NCBI GenBank assembly: GCA_000934385.1
Contig: KN880495.1
Location: forward strand, 53,394-117,393
DNA from: Cylindrobasidium torrendii FP15055 ss-10
Taxonomy: Eukaryota; Basidiomycota; Agaricomycetes; Agaricales; Physalacriaceae
Direction of reading: 5' to 3'
Length of the DNA: 64,000 nt
A model generated the notes under the pieces. That model made no database searches, was not told where the DNA came from, and saw only the letters and a program-made list of their open reading frames with translations. Both the position numbers and the translations under genes were made by a program. This document shows, piece after piece, positions 1 to 11,695 of this stretch. Positions within the stretch are counted from its first letter, which is position 1. Each line of letters starts with the position of its first letter.

Positions 1-17
1 CCGACACCAAATCCGCT

Positions 18-1267
18 ATGCCTGTCCCGACGTCGACGTCGTACAAATCATTCGACCAAATCCTCTATACGTTGTACTTGTTCACGAAGTCGGATTTCAA
101 GACCATCATGTTCCCCGTCGTCAGTGCTTCTGTCTCCCCCATTGTCGCATCCGCTGACCCCCCGTGTCTCTAGACGACTTTCGCGATGTCGCTCGCTGAA
201 AAGACTACATGGAGCAGAGTCCCTCTTGTCGCGATGTGGGTCTGGTTCGAGCTGCTTGGGTTCAACACTGCCAACCAAACTGCTGGTACGTACCGACATG
301 AACAGCTCTGCGCCGTCGCTGACAGCCGCCCTTATTCACAGGCGCTTCCCCGGACGAGGACGCCATCAACAAGCCATGGCGGTAAGCTCAAACACACTCG
401 CGCAATGAACAACGGTCTAACGGCGAATACAGACCTGTCCCCGCCAAACGCATCACGTTGGAGAACGCAAAGACGCTGCGCCATGTTCTCTCCTGCTTCA
501 ACATGTGCATGGCCATTGTGCTGCACACCGTCAACGCCACCGTCGGCTTCGAGATCCTCACCACCCTGCACAACGACCTCCACACCTCCGAGCATTGGTT
601 CACCAAGAACGCAGGTACCGCACTTCTGTACTGCTTCATGGAATTCGGAGCCACCCTCGTCGCTGGTGCGTCTCGAGCTCGTCGTCGTACGGCAGCTGAT
701 CACCTATGTTCTGTGTAGACGGAAGCAGCACTCTGACGCTCAACCAAACATGCGGTATCATTGGCAGCGTCATTATCATCTGTACCACCATCCATGCCCA
801 GGACTTCTGCGATGTCGACGGTGACAGGGCCTCTGGTCGCTGTACGTACCGTTCGATTTTGGCTGGACTGTCAGCAATACTGACATTGAGCGGCAGCGAC
901 ATTCCCCATCGCATACCCAGAAACATCCCGCATCACCATGTTGACGCTCCCCTTCCTCTGGTCGCTGGTCATCTGCCTATTCTCGACTGCCCACGTCGGC
1001 GTTCTCGCCGCGCTCGTTGCTTCTTCCGTTTGGATCAGCTACCGTTTTTACCTCATCCGAAACCTGGAGGCAGACAAGGCCTCGTATCTGTACTACAACG
1101 TGAGTCACGTCTGTTCCGCCCAAAAAAATTCACTCACCGATGATGGTTGCTAGATTTGGCTCTGCCTTGTGCACGTTTCCCTCGGCTTCGTGAACGTCGA
1201 TGCAGGCCTCGCCAGGATTCCTGCCGTGCTCGATGCCACTAAGCGTATCATGGGCATGCAATTCTAG
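18..1267 (+). CDS. UbiA-family membrane prenyltransferase/terpene cyclase-like protein
   Basis: This is a multi-pass membrane protein of the UbiA superfamily, which transfers or cyclises isoprenyl diphosphates within the membrane. I read exons 18-119, 174-285, 342-381, 433-665, 719-841, then two more to the TAG at 1265-1267, about 270-290 residues. The first Asp-rich region reads FNTANQT...SPDEDAINKPWRP. The second is HAQDFCDVDGDRASGR, the DxxxDxxxD-type Mg-diphosphate site, followed by TFPIAYPE and several hydrophobic helices. The N-terminus (MPVPTSTS, then LYTLYLFTKSDFK) fits the fungal subfamily. The frame is open to the window edge, so a longer start upstream is possible. Fungal members include digeranylgeranylglyceryl-phosphate-synthase-like proteins and UbiA-type terpene cyclases. 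The substrate cannot be told from sequence. No biosynthetic partner gene lies beside it in the window. Confidence 0.8.
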
Positions 1268-2151
1268 AAGAGGAAACAAAGACCTTTCCTTTCTACCGTT
1301 CTGATTTTGTGTTTGTCACGACTTTGTAAACGAACTAGATCAATCATCAATGTACCTACCTCTTAGACTCATGTACATTCCTACCATTCGAAAAAAGATC
1401 TCGAAATGCAATCATTTTTATACTTGGAGTTAGCAGTTCAACTGAATGGAGGTTTGCACGAAGCTGGCACGAAGTGGTCAGGGAGATTTAATCATCAGTG
1501 CTCAGTCGAAGAAGTTCTAGACCTCCTATTCAGTAGGTGGATACATAGGCGATAGGAAACCGTGAAAGAATTCTATACTTAATCCTTTTGGCGCTGCTAC
1601 TGGATAAGAGGTCGTGTAGAGTAGCGGGATATGACGCATTCTGGTGACAAGCCCAAGGCTGAGATTGCAGCCTCTTGAATGCATGTGAAGGCTTGATTTA
1701 CTTCCTTGATCGAGAGACGTATACACTTGCACGCCTAGCGTGTTGCGAAGTCTGGATGTCATGGTGTGAAGGGAAGGGCAACTGACGCGATTGAACATTG
1801 ATCGAGACGATTTCGGCAAATCGGACCGAGATGTGTTTGTCTTCGTGTCCAATTCACTCGTGACCTCAGAGTCTGCTGAAGGCCAGACATCGTGATATCC
1901 ATTGTTGTAAGCTTAGAAGCGAGGAGGAAGAGCCGTTTCTACCCCAAGGGTCAGTTCTAGCACTCATTAGGATGGATGTTCGAACATCCAGACCGTGGAA
2001 TTTAGATAGCTGCTAGCACGAGGCGCACCCCGAGCACACTTTACTATTAGCAACAAAAGTACAATGGACAATGGGACTTCATTCAAATATGTAAAGAGCA
2101 CATCCATGATTGGGTTAGGTTTATACACTCTACCTGATATATTGCACATTA
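1268..2151. other. intergenic, no gene seen
   Basis: This is the 3' flank between the end of the UbiA-like gene and the convergent end of the J-protein gene. Short open frames occur on the minus strand, but none shows a recognisable domain or a plausible exon structure. Confidence 0.6.
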
Positions 2152-4287
2152 TCAAACCTCGCGATTCAACTGCCTCCTACTTGCTTTACTACTCCCCTTT
2201 TTGCCTCGGGCGGGAGGCGCAGCACCAGCGTCTGCTCGTGCATGCCCCGACTCCTCAATGTGCGCAAAAAGCTTCGTCTTGCTCGTATACGCCATATCAC
2301 AAACGTTGCACTTGTGCTGTGAACGAGTAAACACAAAAGGCCGGGCGACGGTGAGCGAGAATGATGGAGCGACATACCTGAGTACCTGCCAGTTTCTCCT
2401 GCTCCGCTTTCTTCGCCTCTCGAGCCCTTCGTTTGTCCCTCTTCGACAACTGCTCAGGCTCATCCACGGGCACACCCTCGGCAGGCGCGTCAGTGGCCAA
2501 TCCTGGGCTGGCAGACCCAGAAGGAACCTCCATATTCTTCTCAATGTCCAGGAAATCACCATCCCCGTTTTTCTTCGCCCGCCGTCGTGCAGTTTTGCTC
2601 AATGGCTCACCCGCCGCCTTCTTTGTCTTTGCTTTCTTCTGGGAAGAAGAAGAAGGGGGTTGGGGTTCAGCATCGACATCGACATCAGGCCCAACGCCAT
2701 TTGCGGCTGGCTCAGTGTTCACTGGACTCGTAGCTCGTGGCGAAGGCGACGGTGGCACTTCCTCCACCGCGTCGTCGCCCTCGCCCTCTTCGTCGCCTTC
2801 TTCTTCTACAACTTCCTCTCCATCTTCGTCGTCAACAGCATTAAGTCCCAAGTCCTCATCTTCTGCTGTCATCTCGAACCGCAGCCTCTCGACCTCCTTG
2901 AGATGTTTCTTGGACCTCTCGTGGCTGTTCCACGCCGCCTCGCTCCGGAACGATTTCCCACACACCACACACTCCCACTCCTCGCCGTCCTCGCCACCCT
3001 CCATGGCCCAGTCCAAGTCAGCATGCATATCATGTGTCTGCACTTTTTGCCATTCCTGTTCGACAAACGCAGAAGCCTGAGGGCGCGCACGTTGGGGCGT
3101 CGCTGTACCAGAAGCAGGCGCAGAAGCTCGATTCTGGACAACGGACGCAGCCTGCCGTGCAAGATGTGCTTGATACCGGGGGTCTCTCTTCCTTAGGAAC
3201 TTTGCGAGCGACTGTGAAAATTCTCGGTATCAGCCCTATACTCCGGCACGCACTTGCGAAACAAGCAGTTTGCTTACCCGGACTGTATCTATATATTCAC
3301 GCCGGGCATCCTCCCGATCCTTCTTGTTGTCCTTTTCCATCAACCTGTAACTTCCGTGTCAGTGGTGGATCAAGATGACAATGAGAAACTATTCATTTAC
3401 CTGCGTACGCGCCGATCTGGCGCCTCCGTCAGATTCCATTGTTCGCACCATGTAAAGTCCTTCGCTGTATTGAAGTTCATCCAAACATTGTAGAACGATC
3501 TCGCGGCGGTATCTTCCTGGTTCTTGCTCTCCGGGACCCACGGCCAAGTCGAGTCGCCGAAAGAAGGCAATTCGACGTCGGAAACCATCGCCTCTTCTGC
3601 CTGAAGCCGCGCAAAGAGGTTCCGATAGATGGAGTAAAAGCCCTAAAAGGCATTGTGTTTTAGCCTCTGGGACTATGAAGGTACAATGAAAAGTGGTCGA
3701 GACCTTGTCATCTTCCCCGAAGCCCGAGAACACAGAGACGTTGAAGAACAAAGCAAGATGGCGTGTGGTGAGTCCTCTGTCTCTTGCACGGGGTGGCGGA
3801 GCTCCGCGCTTGATGTCCTCGAATACCGTTTCTGCATCGGGCTCTGGAATGAGGGAAGCCCGGTGGGAATCATACCAGGCTCGTTCCTACTTGACATTTA
3901 TGGTTGGACATCGAGGGTGAACACAACCGTACCTGGTCATCCATCAGGACCTGTACAAGCAAGAACCAGTGGTGAGCCATCGTTTCTCAGCGCACGAGAG
4001 TCAACTGACCTCGTACGCCTGCTGCATCTGCGCGAAGCGTTGAGTCGAGCCTTCGATGTCATTTGGATTCTTGTCCGGATGATGGACGAGCGCTAGCTTT
4101 CGAAACGCTTTCTAGACCGGTCCAATGGACGCGTTCAACGGGGTGTTTGTTGCGGAGTCTGGCACTGTCCGACCTTGATCTCATCGCTTGTGGCATTTTC
4201 ATCTACGGCCAGCAGGGTGTAATAGTCCATCACCGCCTCGGTTGTGGCTTCTGAGCCATGCTGGGCTTTCGATTCGCCGGCGCCCAT
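2152..4287 (-). CDS. JJJ1: DnaJ protein JJJ1/DNAJC21-type, ribosome biogenesis co-chaperone
   Basis: J-domain plus zinc-finger protein. The yeast homologue Jjj1 stimulates Hsp70 on pre-60S particles to release the Arx1 shuttling factor, and human DNAJC21 does the related job. From the ATG at 4287 the protein begins MGAGESKAQ and enters a J domain ([19 protein letters not shown] / [16 protein letters not shown]) with the HPD motif intact. It continues through the family's middle region ([32 protein letters not shown]). A C2H2 finger follows ([24 protein letters not shown]). A long acidic stretch leads to a Lys/Arg-rich segment and a second C2H2 finger at the C-terminus ([23 protein letters not shown]). 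This order matches Jjj1. There are at least six exons with introns of about 50-60 nt. It is divergent from TIM13, with 196 bp between start codons. Confidence 0.93.
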
Positions 4288-4483
4288 TTCCACACCACTG
4301 GCAGTCAATTCTCAGGCGAGAATAATGATGGCTGAACAAGAGAGAAATGCAGGGTCGAGCGCGATCATCAATTTGGATTGAGTGATGATGACATCAACAC
4401 GCGCCGAATACACGCGCGTTGTCCGACGTCGTTGCCAGAAGACCACCACCACCAAGTTCCACTTTCTTTCGTGCAATTAGACC

Positions 4484-5034
4484 ATGTTTGGCTTCGGTTC
4501 AAGCTCAAGCTCGAGTTCGACTCCAGAGTCGGCTTCTCCCGGTACACCGTTCCCCCATATCTCCCCCTACTTTTCCCAGTGTTGCTTACTTTGCACCTAG
4601 TAGATGCATCCAAGAAGGAGCAGATCATGAATGCCCTCCGAAGCGAGGTGATGCAGGCCAATGCAGCCCTCCTCGTCGAGGTGAACCCATTTTTCCCTTT
4701 TCTGCTCAAAGTGAGCCAACATCCTCTCAGAACATGAACAACAAATGCTACACTGCGTGCATTCCCCAGCCCGGCGCGGCCATCTCTAATTCCGAAAAGG
4801 TATTGCCATTACCCTGCTTTCGTGTCTCCGTGCTCATAGAATTTCTGTCAAGACCTGTCTGGCGAATTGCCAGGAGCGATTCATGGATGCATGTCAGTTA
4901 CTTTTTACTTTCAGCTGTGCTCCCAGCCGTTGATTGACATCTTGCACTCAGTCAACATCGTCAGCCGTTCGTACCACGCCCGCCTGAGCAAGGAGCGTAT
5001 GGAATCGCTGTCCGTCGACACCCAAAGTCTTTGA
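4484..5034 (+). CDS. TIM13: mitochondrial inner membrane translocase small Tim, Tim13-type
   Basis: Small intermembrane-space chaperone of about 105 residues that, with Tim8, escorts hydrophobic precursors to TIM22 or the SAM complex. The protein starts MFGFGSSSSSSTPESA and carries the twin CX3C signature (CYTAC ... CLANC). It is followed by the Tim13-like helix ERFMDAFNIVSRSYHARL and ends SVDTQSL. Five exons are inferred. One intron ends at a weak acceptor (tcaag) just before the second CX3C, and another splits the Phe codon of DAFNIV. The twin-cysteine pattern is diagnostic for the family. Assignment to Tim13 rather than Tim8/9/10 rests on the NIVSRSYHAR stretch. Confidence 0.9.
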
Positions 5035-5351
5035 GTTTGCTTTGAGTAGTACTAGACGAAGTATCCATATCCAATTACTAGACCACTCACTCAACCTTTA
5101 GCAATCGCATCTAAAAGTCGCACACTCCAAAAGGACAATACTAAATACAATTTTAGCAAGACGTGTGTGCGTTTGTGAGAAATGAAACCATGAGCTACAA
5201 TAATTTTTCAAAGCTAAAAGGTAAGATGGGGGGGCCAGGCATTATAACGACGATGAGGTACAGCAAAGACTACTAAACGGCAACAACGGTACTAGGGTAA
5301 AGAGCGACTCAAACACTATGAAAAGAGAGCGTAATGTAATGTCCCCAGAAT
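5035..5351. other. convergent 3' flank, no gene seen
   Basis: AT-rich sequence between the stop of TIM13 and the stop of the homeobox gene. Both ends are 3' ends, so it should hold two untranslated regions. No ORF or repeat is visible. Confidence 0.6.
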
Positions 5352-6905
5352 CTAGCGAGAGGTAGAATGTTGCTGTTGGCCGTAGAACTCCCCCTCCGTC
5401 GTCATTGGGAGAGGCAGCGTTCGTGAGTCAGATTGGAAGTCTCTGCGAGCATATGAGCTAGCGTACGGCGTGTCGTGCTGGTATCCCATGGCTGGGGCGA
5501 AATACGGCTGCCCGGCAGGTCCAACCGTTTGATTCAGAAGAGCGTGCTGGGCATGGGCCGCCAACGACCCGGAATAAGCACCACTCATACCCTTGCTGCC
5601 GATGTCAGGGTAGTCGACACTAGGGTACAAAGATCCGAAGTGGGAAGCGGATGCGTGAGGCTGGAGGTCTGGCTCGGAGTATGCTGGTGGGAATGCAATC
5701 GATGAAACGGCCCGCGCGGCGTGCGACGGTCGGTGAGCCGCACGGGAATACTGCCCGGCATAACGATGAGGACCACCAGCCGACTTGGCGTATTCGTACG
5801 GCTCCCCGTCGAGGCTAGGCTTCTCTGCGAATGGGGAGAGGTAGGAGTCCATCTTTGGGCGCTGGCCTGCTCGTTGGATCACCTGTACCAAGTTGGAAAG
5901 CTCCGGGGCTGAGCCAGAAAGGATGTGCTGCAGATGCACCGTTGCCGCACCCTCTTCCGTCCAGTCGCTCCCGCTCTCCCACGCACCCTTGCGGGCTTGC
6001 AGAAATCGCGGCGGGCGTGCGAGCGTGAACGAGGCCGTCCCTTTAGCCGTTGTCTCCGGCGTGAAGTCGGCTCGGACGACAGTGTCGTACGGGATTTCCA
6101 TTCGGTAGGTCAGCCCGGCATTTGAGACTTGGACTGTCAGCAGCTCCTTGGCGTCACAGGAGAAGACGACAAGGTCGCGCTGGTCCGGCTTCGCGTTGTG
6201 CCGCTGCCAGTTTCCGATTCTTAGCACATCGCATGGGATAGAGGTGAACGCTACATAGGCCAACATTGAGTGCAAGCGCTTTGGGATAAAGTAGTAGTAT
6301 ACGCACGAATATCTTCGCTGGGCACGGTTCTACTGTTGGCCTCAAGGTCACTGCCGGCGAAAAATCCCACAGGTAGGTCCGGTGCCGACATCGAACGACT
6401 GCGCTCCTCGTCCTTCGCCTTGAGTCGTAATATTTTCTCCTTCGCCCTTCTACACAAAGACTCGTCAATGGGCACACACGACGGCAGAAGCAACACTAAG
6501 GAAGGCGCACCGATTTTGAAACCAAACTTGCGTCTGGCGCTCCTCCATACCCAAAAAAACACTGATTTCTCTCCTACGTACAGACGGCGGGCTGCGCTCG
6601 TCCGCGAAGAGTTTTTCGAGATGCACGAGCTGCTCGGGCGTGACGCGTGTGCGCTTGCGCCGCTCCCCTGCACCTGAAGCGGATTTCTGCGAGCGAATGG
6701 GTCCAATGGCAGGTTGAGTATACCTGTCGTCATCAGCGCCATTGGGAGACGGTAGTATGGCTGCATTGGATGCCAACGATGCGCCAGGCGACGGCGACAG
6801 CGACAGCGGTGGCTGATACGGTACGGGCGCGATTTGGTTCAAAGAGGAAGAGGAGCGTTGCTTAGGCAGGATATGGTCAGCAGTGAAAGCCTCGCTGTAC
6901 GGCAT
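5352..6905 (-). CDS. homeobox (homeodomain) transcription factor
   Basis: Nuclear DNA-binding regulator. A canonical 60-residue homeodomain begins ERRKRTRVTPEQL and contains Leu16, Phe20, Trp48, Phe49 and Asn51 in the right register (LEKLF ... QTQVWFQNRRAKEK). An intron splits the Arg codon of QNRR. The downstream region is a conserved fungal extension (PFTSIPCDVLRIGNWQRH, DLVVFSCDAKELLTVQV, MEIPYDTVVRADF). A low-complexity Ser/Pro/Tyr-rich tail ends QQQHSTSR. This layout resembles the Phx1/Hom-type regulators linked to development and stress in fungi; that role is family knowledge, not visible here. I chose ATG 6905 (MPYSEAF). The frame is open a few codons further upstream (LGSPPA), so a 5' exon cannot be excluded. 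The upstream region is unusually long. Confidence 0.85.
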
Positions 6906-8934
6906 GGCCGGAGGGCTTCCCAAATTATGAGTTACTGATAGAGTTCAATGAAACGAATCCCCAGCACGTACCGCGTTGTAGTTGATCTCACAATTCTCCA
7001 ATATTGTGTGGCACGAGATAGGTTTTCTTTTGGGCAACTTGACTGGAGAAAGTGCCGGTGTGATGCGGTCAATTATCGAAAATGGAAATTGAGTTGTCCG
7101 CCGCGACAAAAATTAGTGAGTTATGTCGAGGAGGGTATACGGAGGAGAGAAAGCTCAAAGGAGTGTGGGGGAGGTGGTGGTGGTCAACGCGTTGTTCAAA
7201 AGGAAGTCCTGAGAACGTGACGGCACGATGGAAGACGCGCAGACGCCGACCGATGGGAATCGCGCTGGGCTCGAATTCCAGCAGCCTCAGGGTAGGACTC
7301 GATCAGATCTAGGAACTATGCCCTACGATGCCGCGAGTGATGTTGCGGAGTCCGCGTTTGGTCAAAGAAGAAGGGAAATGGCTGGGGTCAGCGTGACGCA
7401 CAACCTTTTGATCCGTGTCACACACGGAGATGGCCAGCAATCCACAACGAAGGGCATATACTACCCCGATGGGATCTCGGGCAACTGGGCATGTAAATTT
7501 TGTGAGCTCTTCATTCGTTAATTAAAAAGTTCGATAGACCACGAGTAAGGATGCTATGGGATTCTTTTCAACTCGGAGTGTGCATGCTCGACAACACCGC
7601 CACGATTGCACGGGATTATCCCATGCCCTACATAATGACCAATCACTGGTCGAGAACCCCCCGTACGACATACGTTTGAGAGTCGCGATACCGCCGACAT
7701 GATGGAGGACTGACGTCGGGGATTGGCTGGGGATTGGTTTCTGTCGGATTCCGCGAAGAGTGATGGCGCTGAAGCATGTGACCTTGATGTGACGGACAAG
7801 AACATTGCCATATCGAGAGGTCCAAGCCAGCTTCTTCTTAGCGTGAAGCCGGTGTAAAGATGTGTGTGAGGGAGCCTAGCAGCGTTCGAGCTTCGAGAGA
7901 GGCCCCCTGCGGTGGCGCTCCGAGGTGAGTAACAGCACTCACTTATCAGTCCGTGCGCGCAGCCTTCCTCTCCAGAATGCCAGGATTGTAGAGGGCGCAA
8001 CCTAAAGCTTAAAGGGTTACACGTGCGACGTTTGTCGATATCACGAGAAAGATCCCGCTTGCTGTTACCAAATATGCTGTGCAACCCCGACGAGAACCTT
8101 AAATGTAAGCCCGATGGGGATAAACTCGAGCAGGCGCAAGGGCTGTCTCTCGTCCTGCAGCCCCACAGCACTCTTCTGAGCTGTGTATGTACGAAATGGT
8201 GCGCGTGTAGAACCACTGGCGCGTCCAGGGCAAAAAAAAGGCCGCTACGCATCCTTACGTTCATGGCCGCCGTGCTTGTTCGACCATGGAACAGGCCCAA
8301 GGCCGTTGGGCTGGTATTTGCGCTAAGTGCCTAGAACCCATAGGCGAGACGAGGGCGTACGCGTAAGTCTAGTAAGCAAGTAGTCGGAGCGCCAACTTAT
8401 CTCACTGAGAACGCCGCTGACGACTTCTAGTTCTTTTGCCGAATGGTCGGGAGGTTGTAAGCCTCGAAATACTAAGACATAGGCCGAACTTCGTTCGACT
8501 TCGATGGGCCTGTGTCGCAGCAATGACTCATCGACGTGCATTAGTCCCAAAGTCGGCAGTTTGAGATTGCTCAGGCCAGGATAAGGCGGATGGTTACTTA
8601 TTTCTGTGGCATTGCAATGTGCACTTTCTCATATCCAAACTTCCTTGGGAGAACGTGAATGTCGCTGACAAACAACGGCAGTTCCATTTGCACCACCAGT
8701 ACAAACAACGGTGGCTACGAAGCAGGACCTACCGTCTCTTACCTCGGACAGCCCCACCATGTACAACTCCATCTTGAATACTCCCCGGTGTTATTGTAAA
8801 AGAAATAAAATACTTACGCACATAAACGAGAACAAACAACGAGAAACAGCAAAAGGCAAGGGGAGGCAAGAGCAAGGGTGTGCTACCCAAGAGTCAGCGG
8901 GTATACCTTCCTCTTGGGGGCTTGTAAAGAGAGA
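6906..8934. promoter_or_regulatory. long non-coding region upstream of the homeobox gene
   Basis: About 2 kb lies between the homeobox start and the 3' end of U1-70K. By orientation it is 5' of the homeobox gene and 3' of U1-70K. A 248-codon minus frame at 7554-8300 begins with TTG and looks like no known protein. No repeat or RNA gene is evident. It is the longest gap in the window and is inferred to be regulatory sequence and/or a long 5' leader. Confidence 0.45.
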
Positions 8935-10421
8935 TCAATAACGAGGTCGCTTGGAAGAACGGTCGTCGAAGCCGCCAGGTCCATCGCTGCTGCGTTTAAG
9001 GTCACCACGATACCCACCACCTGGTGGTCCATAACCACCACCACCGCCCGGAGGTCCATAACCAGGAGGACCATTGAGGCCACCTTGTGGCGGGCCACCA
9101 TAGCCATTACCATTATCGTACCCACCAGGCGCTCCTCTGTCAAGAACGGTTAGAAGAGCACGCAGAGGAATATGAGAATTGTACCTGTGGCCACCGTCAA
9201 AGTCGCGTCCACCGCCAAACCCTCTGTCACCGCCACGGAAGCCACCTCTATCACCAAAGCCACCACGGTCGCCCCCAAAGCCACCACGGTCACCGCCAAA
9301 GCCGCCTCTGTCGCCACCAAAGCCACCGCGGTCACCGCCAAAGCCTCTGTCGCCACCCCCAAATCCACCTCTGTCGTTACCGAATCCGCCGCGGTCACCG
9401 CCACGGAATCCACCTCGGTCACCACCGAAGCCTCCGCGGTCTCCGAAGCCACCTCTGTCGCTGAAGCCACCCCTGCCGCCAAATCCGCCGCCACGGCCTC
9501 CGCCCCGGAAGCCACCACCACCACCGCGATCGCTGAAGCCGCCTCCGCGGCCACCTCCAAATCCACCGCGGAAACCGCCGCGTGGGGGACCACCAAACGA
9601 CGGCATAGGCGCAACAGGTTTTGGCCGACCACCCAGACCGCCGCCAAGTCGACGTGGTTTCCATCCACGAACTGTCCGGCCGCGTTCAACGTCGACTAAT
9701 ATTTTCTTGCCCAAGATGGTCAGGCCGTCAGATTCCTTGTATGCAGCTGGAAAAGAGAAAATGTCAGCAGGGATTAGTATTGAAGCCAGGAACAGAACGT
9801 GCCCTTCATGTCGCGTTCGCGCTCATACACTACAAACGCGTAGCCTCTACTCCGGTTCTTCTTGTCCCGGACGATGCGGACGCGTTCGATATTGCCGTAC
9901 ATTTCGAATTCGCGTCGAATTTCTGCCTCAGTGGCTGTTTTGTGCTGTGAAAGAATTAGCATGAATCAACATACACTGTGATGTAGTGTCATACCAAACG
10001 AGATAGGAAGAGTGTTTTGTAGGGGTCACCAACGGCCTCCGGGTCATCCGTAGGCTTGTCTAAAGAAACATTGAGTGAGTGAGTGCTAAAGGAGAAGAGA
10101 GGCAGCAGACGCACACGTCTCTTTCGCAATTTTAAAGTCTTCGTCGCGTTTCTTTTTCCGGTCTTCCCTCCGCATCTGTCGTTTCACCTCCTCCGCTAAT
10201 GTGAACGTCGGCTCCTCGCCTTCCTCCATCTGTTCGCCCGTGTTTTCCGCAAGGTCGGTTGCAGCCTTCTCCTTGAGTTGCTCGAGTAGTGGGCCGACAC
10301 CAGATACATTTTTGCACCGAATCCTGTTCGGGTCCTTGTCCAATGGGCGAGAGTACAACAGCGGCGGACGAGGCGCAAAGAGTTTAAGGAGATTTGGAGG
10401 GAGTAAGTGTGTTCCAGGCAT
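8935..10421 (-). CDS. SNP1: U1 snRNP 70 kDa protein with RGG-rich tail
   Basis: Core U1 snRNP protein that binds stem-loop I of U1 snRNA during 5' splice-site recognition. The protein starts [20 protein letters not shown], the conserved U1-70K N-terminus. Next come a charged helix ([16 protein letters not shown]), a linker ([18 protein letters not shown], with RNP2) and an RRM with RNP1 ([15 protein letters not shown]). The hallmark segment [25 protein letters not shown] follows the RRM. The C-terminus is not the Arg-Ser/Asp tail of metazoa but a long Gly-Arg-Phe-Asp repeat (units like GGFGGDRGG), ending SKRPRY. A 48-nt intron at 9137-9184 interrupts the tail. The ATG at 10421 was chosen because the upstream frame opens only with TTG. 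It is divergent from COX10, 77 bp between start codons. Confidence 0.95.
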
Positions 10422-10498
10422 GTTGGGTCTCCCGTCGTCGTGGTCGGCAAACAACAAATGAGAACCAGGGTAGCTCTTAGTCAGCGTCTGTCTGATTC

Positions 10499-11695
10499 AT
10501 GCTCCGACGACCAGGGTTTTTGCGACGTGCTGTCTCGACAGCCGCCTCGCCCACATTTTCGTCCTATTTCTTCCACAACGCACAATGGTTGGCAAGTCAG
10601 CAGATCCAGCAACGCCGCCATCCATTGCGGCTACTCGGTGACCCGCTCGATATCGGCACTCTCAAGCGCGAGGTCAATTTCAAGCAAATCAGCATTGATG
10701 GACCAGCACAACTCCTTGGAATATATGCGCAGTTGGCAAAGTCGCGGCTGACAATGTTGATGGTGCTGGCTACAATGGGCAGCGTCGCTGTGTCCCCCTT
10801 CCCTGTCACCGTCCCTACACTTCTCGCGACGGCAATTGGCACAGGCTTATGTTCCGCCTCCGCCAACACACTCAACCAAGTGCAGGAAGTCCCCTTCGAC
10901 GCGCAGATGGCACGAACACGCAACCGCCCGCTCGTCAGGCGCGCCGTATCCGCTCTCCATGCAACTTCATTCGGCATCACGTCTGGTATCGCAGGAACAG
11001 CTGTCCTCTGGACCATGGTCAACCCAACCACGGCGCTCCTCGGTGCGGGCAACATCGTGCTCTACGCCGGCGTATACACATGGATGAAACGGCAGAGTGT
11101 CTGGAATACCTGGGTTGGTGCCGTCGTAGGCGGCATCCCCACCCTCATGGGCTGGACAGCGACGGGCGGGCATCTCATTCCCACAAACGTCCACTTCTTC
11201 CCGCCCTGGGAAGTCGTTACCACGCTCGATATCGCCAATGTGGACAACATTCTCTCTCCATTTTGCTTGTTCATGCTGCTCTACACCTGGCAGTTCCCCC
11301 ACTTCAATGCGCTCTCGTATGTCGTGCGGGGGTCCTATGCCCAGGCGGGGTACCGCATGCTGTCCATCCTTGACATCCGCAAGAATGCGCGCGTCGCTGT
11401 GCGCTATGCTTTCTTCATGATCCCGTTGTGTTCAGTTCTCATGCCGTTATCTGGGCTGACAACATGGACCTTTGCACTAACCTCGCTCATCCCGAACGGC
11501 ATCTTCGCAGGCGCGACATATCAATGGTGGAGGCATGGTGGGGAGCAGAAGGCGCGTGCCGCTTTCAGGCATAGCTTGTGGCAGCTTCCAGTCGTCTTGG
11601 GGTTGATGATGTTCCACAAAAACGGGATGGATTGGACGAGCTGGTTTACTTCAAGAACAGAGGAGGTGGAGGAGGAGGCTACTAAGACTGCTTAA
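10499..11695 (+). CDS. COX10: protoheme IX farnesyltransferase (heme O synthase)
   Basis: Mitochondrial inner-membrane enzyme that adds a farnesyl group to heme b to give heme O, precursor of heme A for cytochrome c oxidase. It is a single exon of 398 residues. An Arg/Ala-rich presequence (MLRRPGFLRRAVSTAA) precedes the UbiA-type core. The first active-site region reads NTLNQVQEVPFDAQMARTRNRPLVRR. The second is YTWMKRQSVWNTWVGAVVGGIPTLMGW. About eight membrane helices follow the usual spacing, ending RTEEVEEEATKTA. Length and motifs match yeast and human COX10 closely. Absence of introns is notable in this intron-rich window. Confidence 0.96.
   Translation: MLRRPGFLRRAVSTAASPTFSSYFFHNAQWLASQQIQQRRHPLRLLGDPLDIGTLKREVNFKQISIDGPAQLLGIYAQLAKSRLTMLMVLATMGSVAVSPFPVTVPTLLATAIGTGLCSASANTLNQVQEVPFDAQMARTRNRPLVRRAVSALHATSFGITSGIAGTAVLWTMVNPTTALLGAGNIVLYAGVYTWMKRQSVWNTWVGAVVGGIPTLMGWTATGGHLIPTNVHFFPPWEVVTTLDIANVDNILSPFCLFMLLYTWQFPHFNALSYVVRGSYAQAGYRMLSILDIRKNARVAVRYAFFMIPLCSVLMPLSGLTTWTFALTSLIPNGIFAGATYQWWRHGGEQKARAAFRHSLWQLPVVLGLMMFHKNGMDWTSWFTSRTEEVEEEATKTA

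Noticed and set aside
2201..3196. 331-codon plus-strand ORF
   Set aside because: Antisense of the JJJ1 acidic and zinc-finger exons.
7554..8300. 248-codon minus-strand open frame
   Set aside because: Opens with TTG, not ATG; no domain, no splice-supported extension, odd composition.
9179..9964. Pro-rich plus-strand ORF of 261 codons
   Set aside because: Antisense shadow of the Gly/Arg repeats of U1-70K; the periodicity explains the long open frame.
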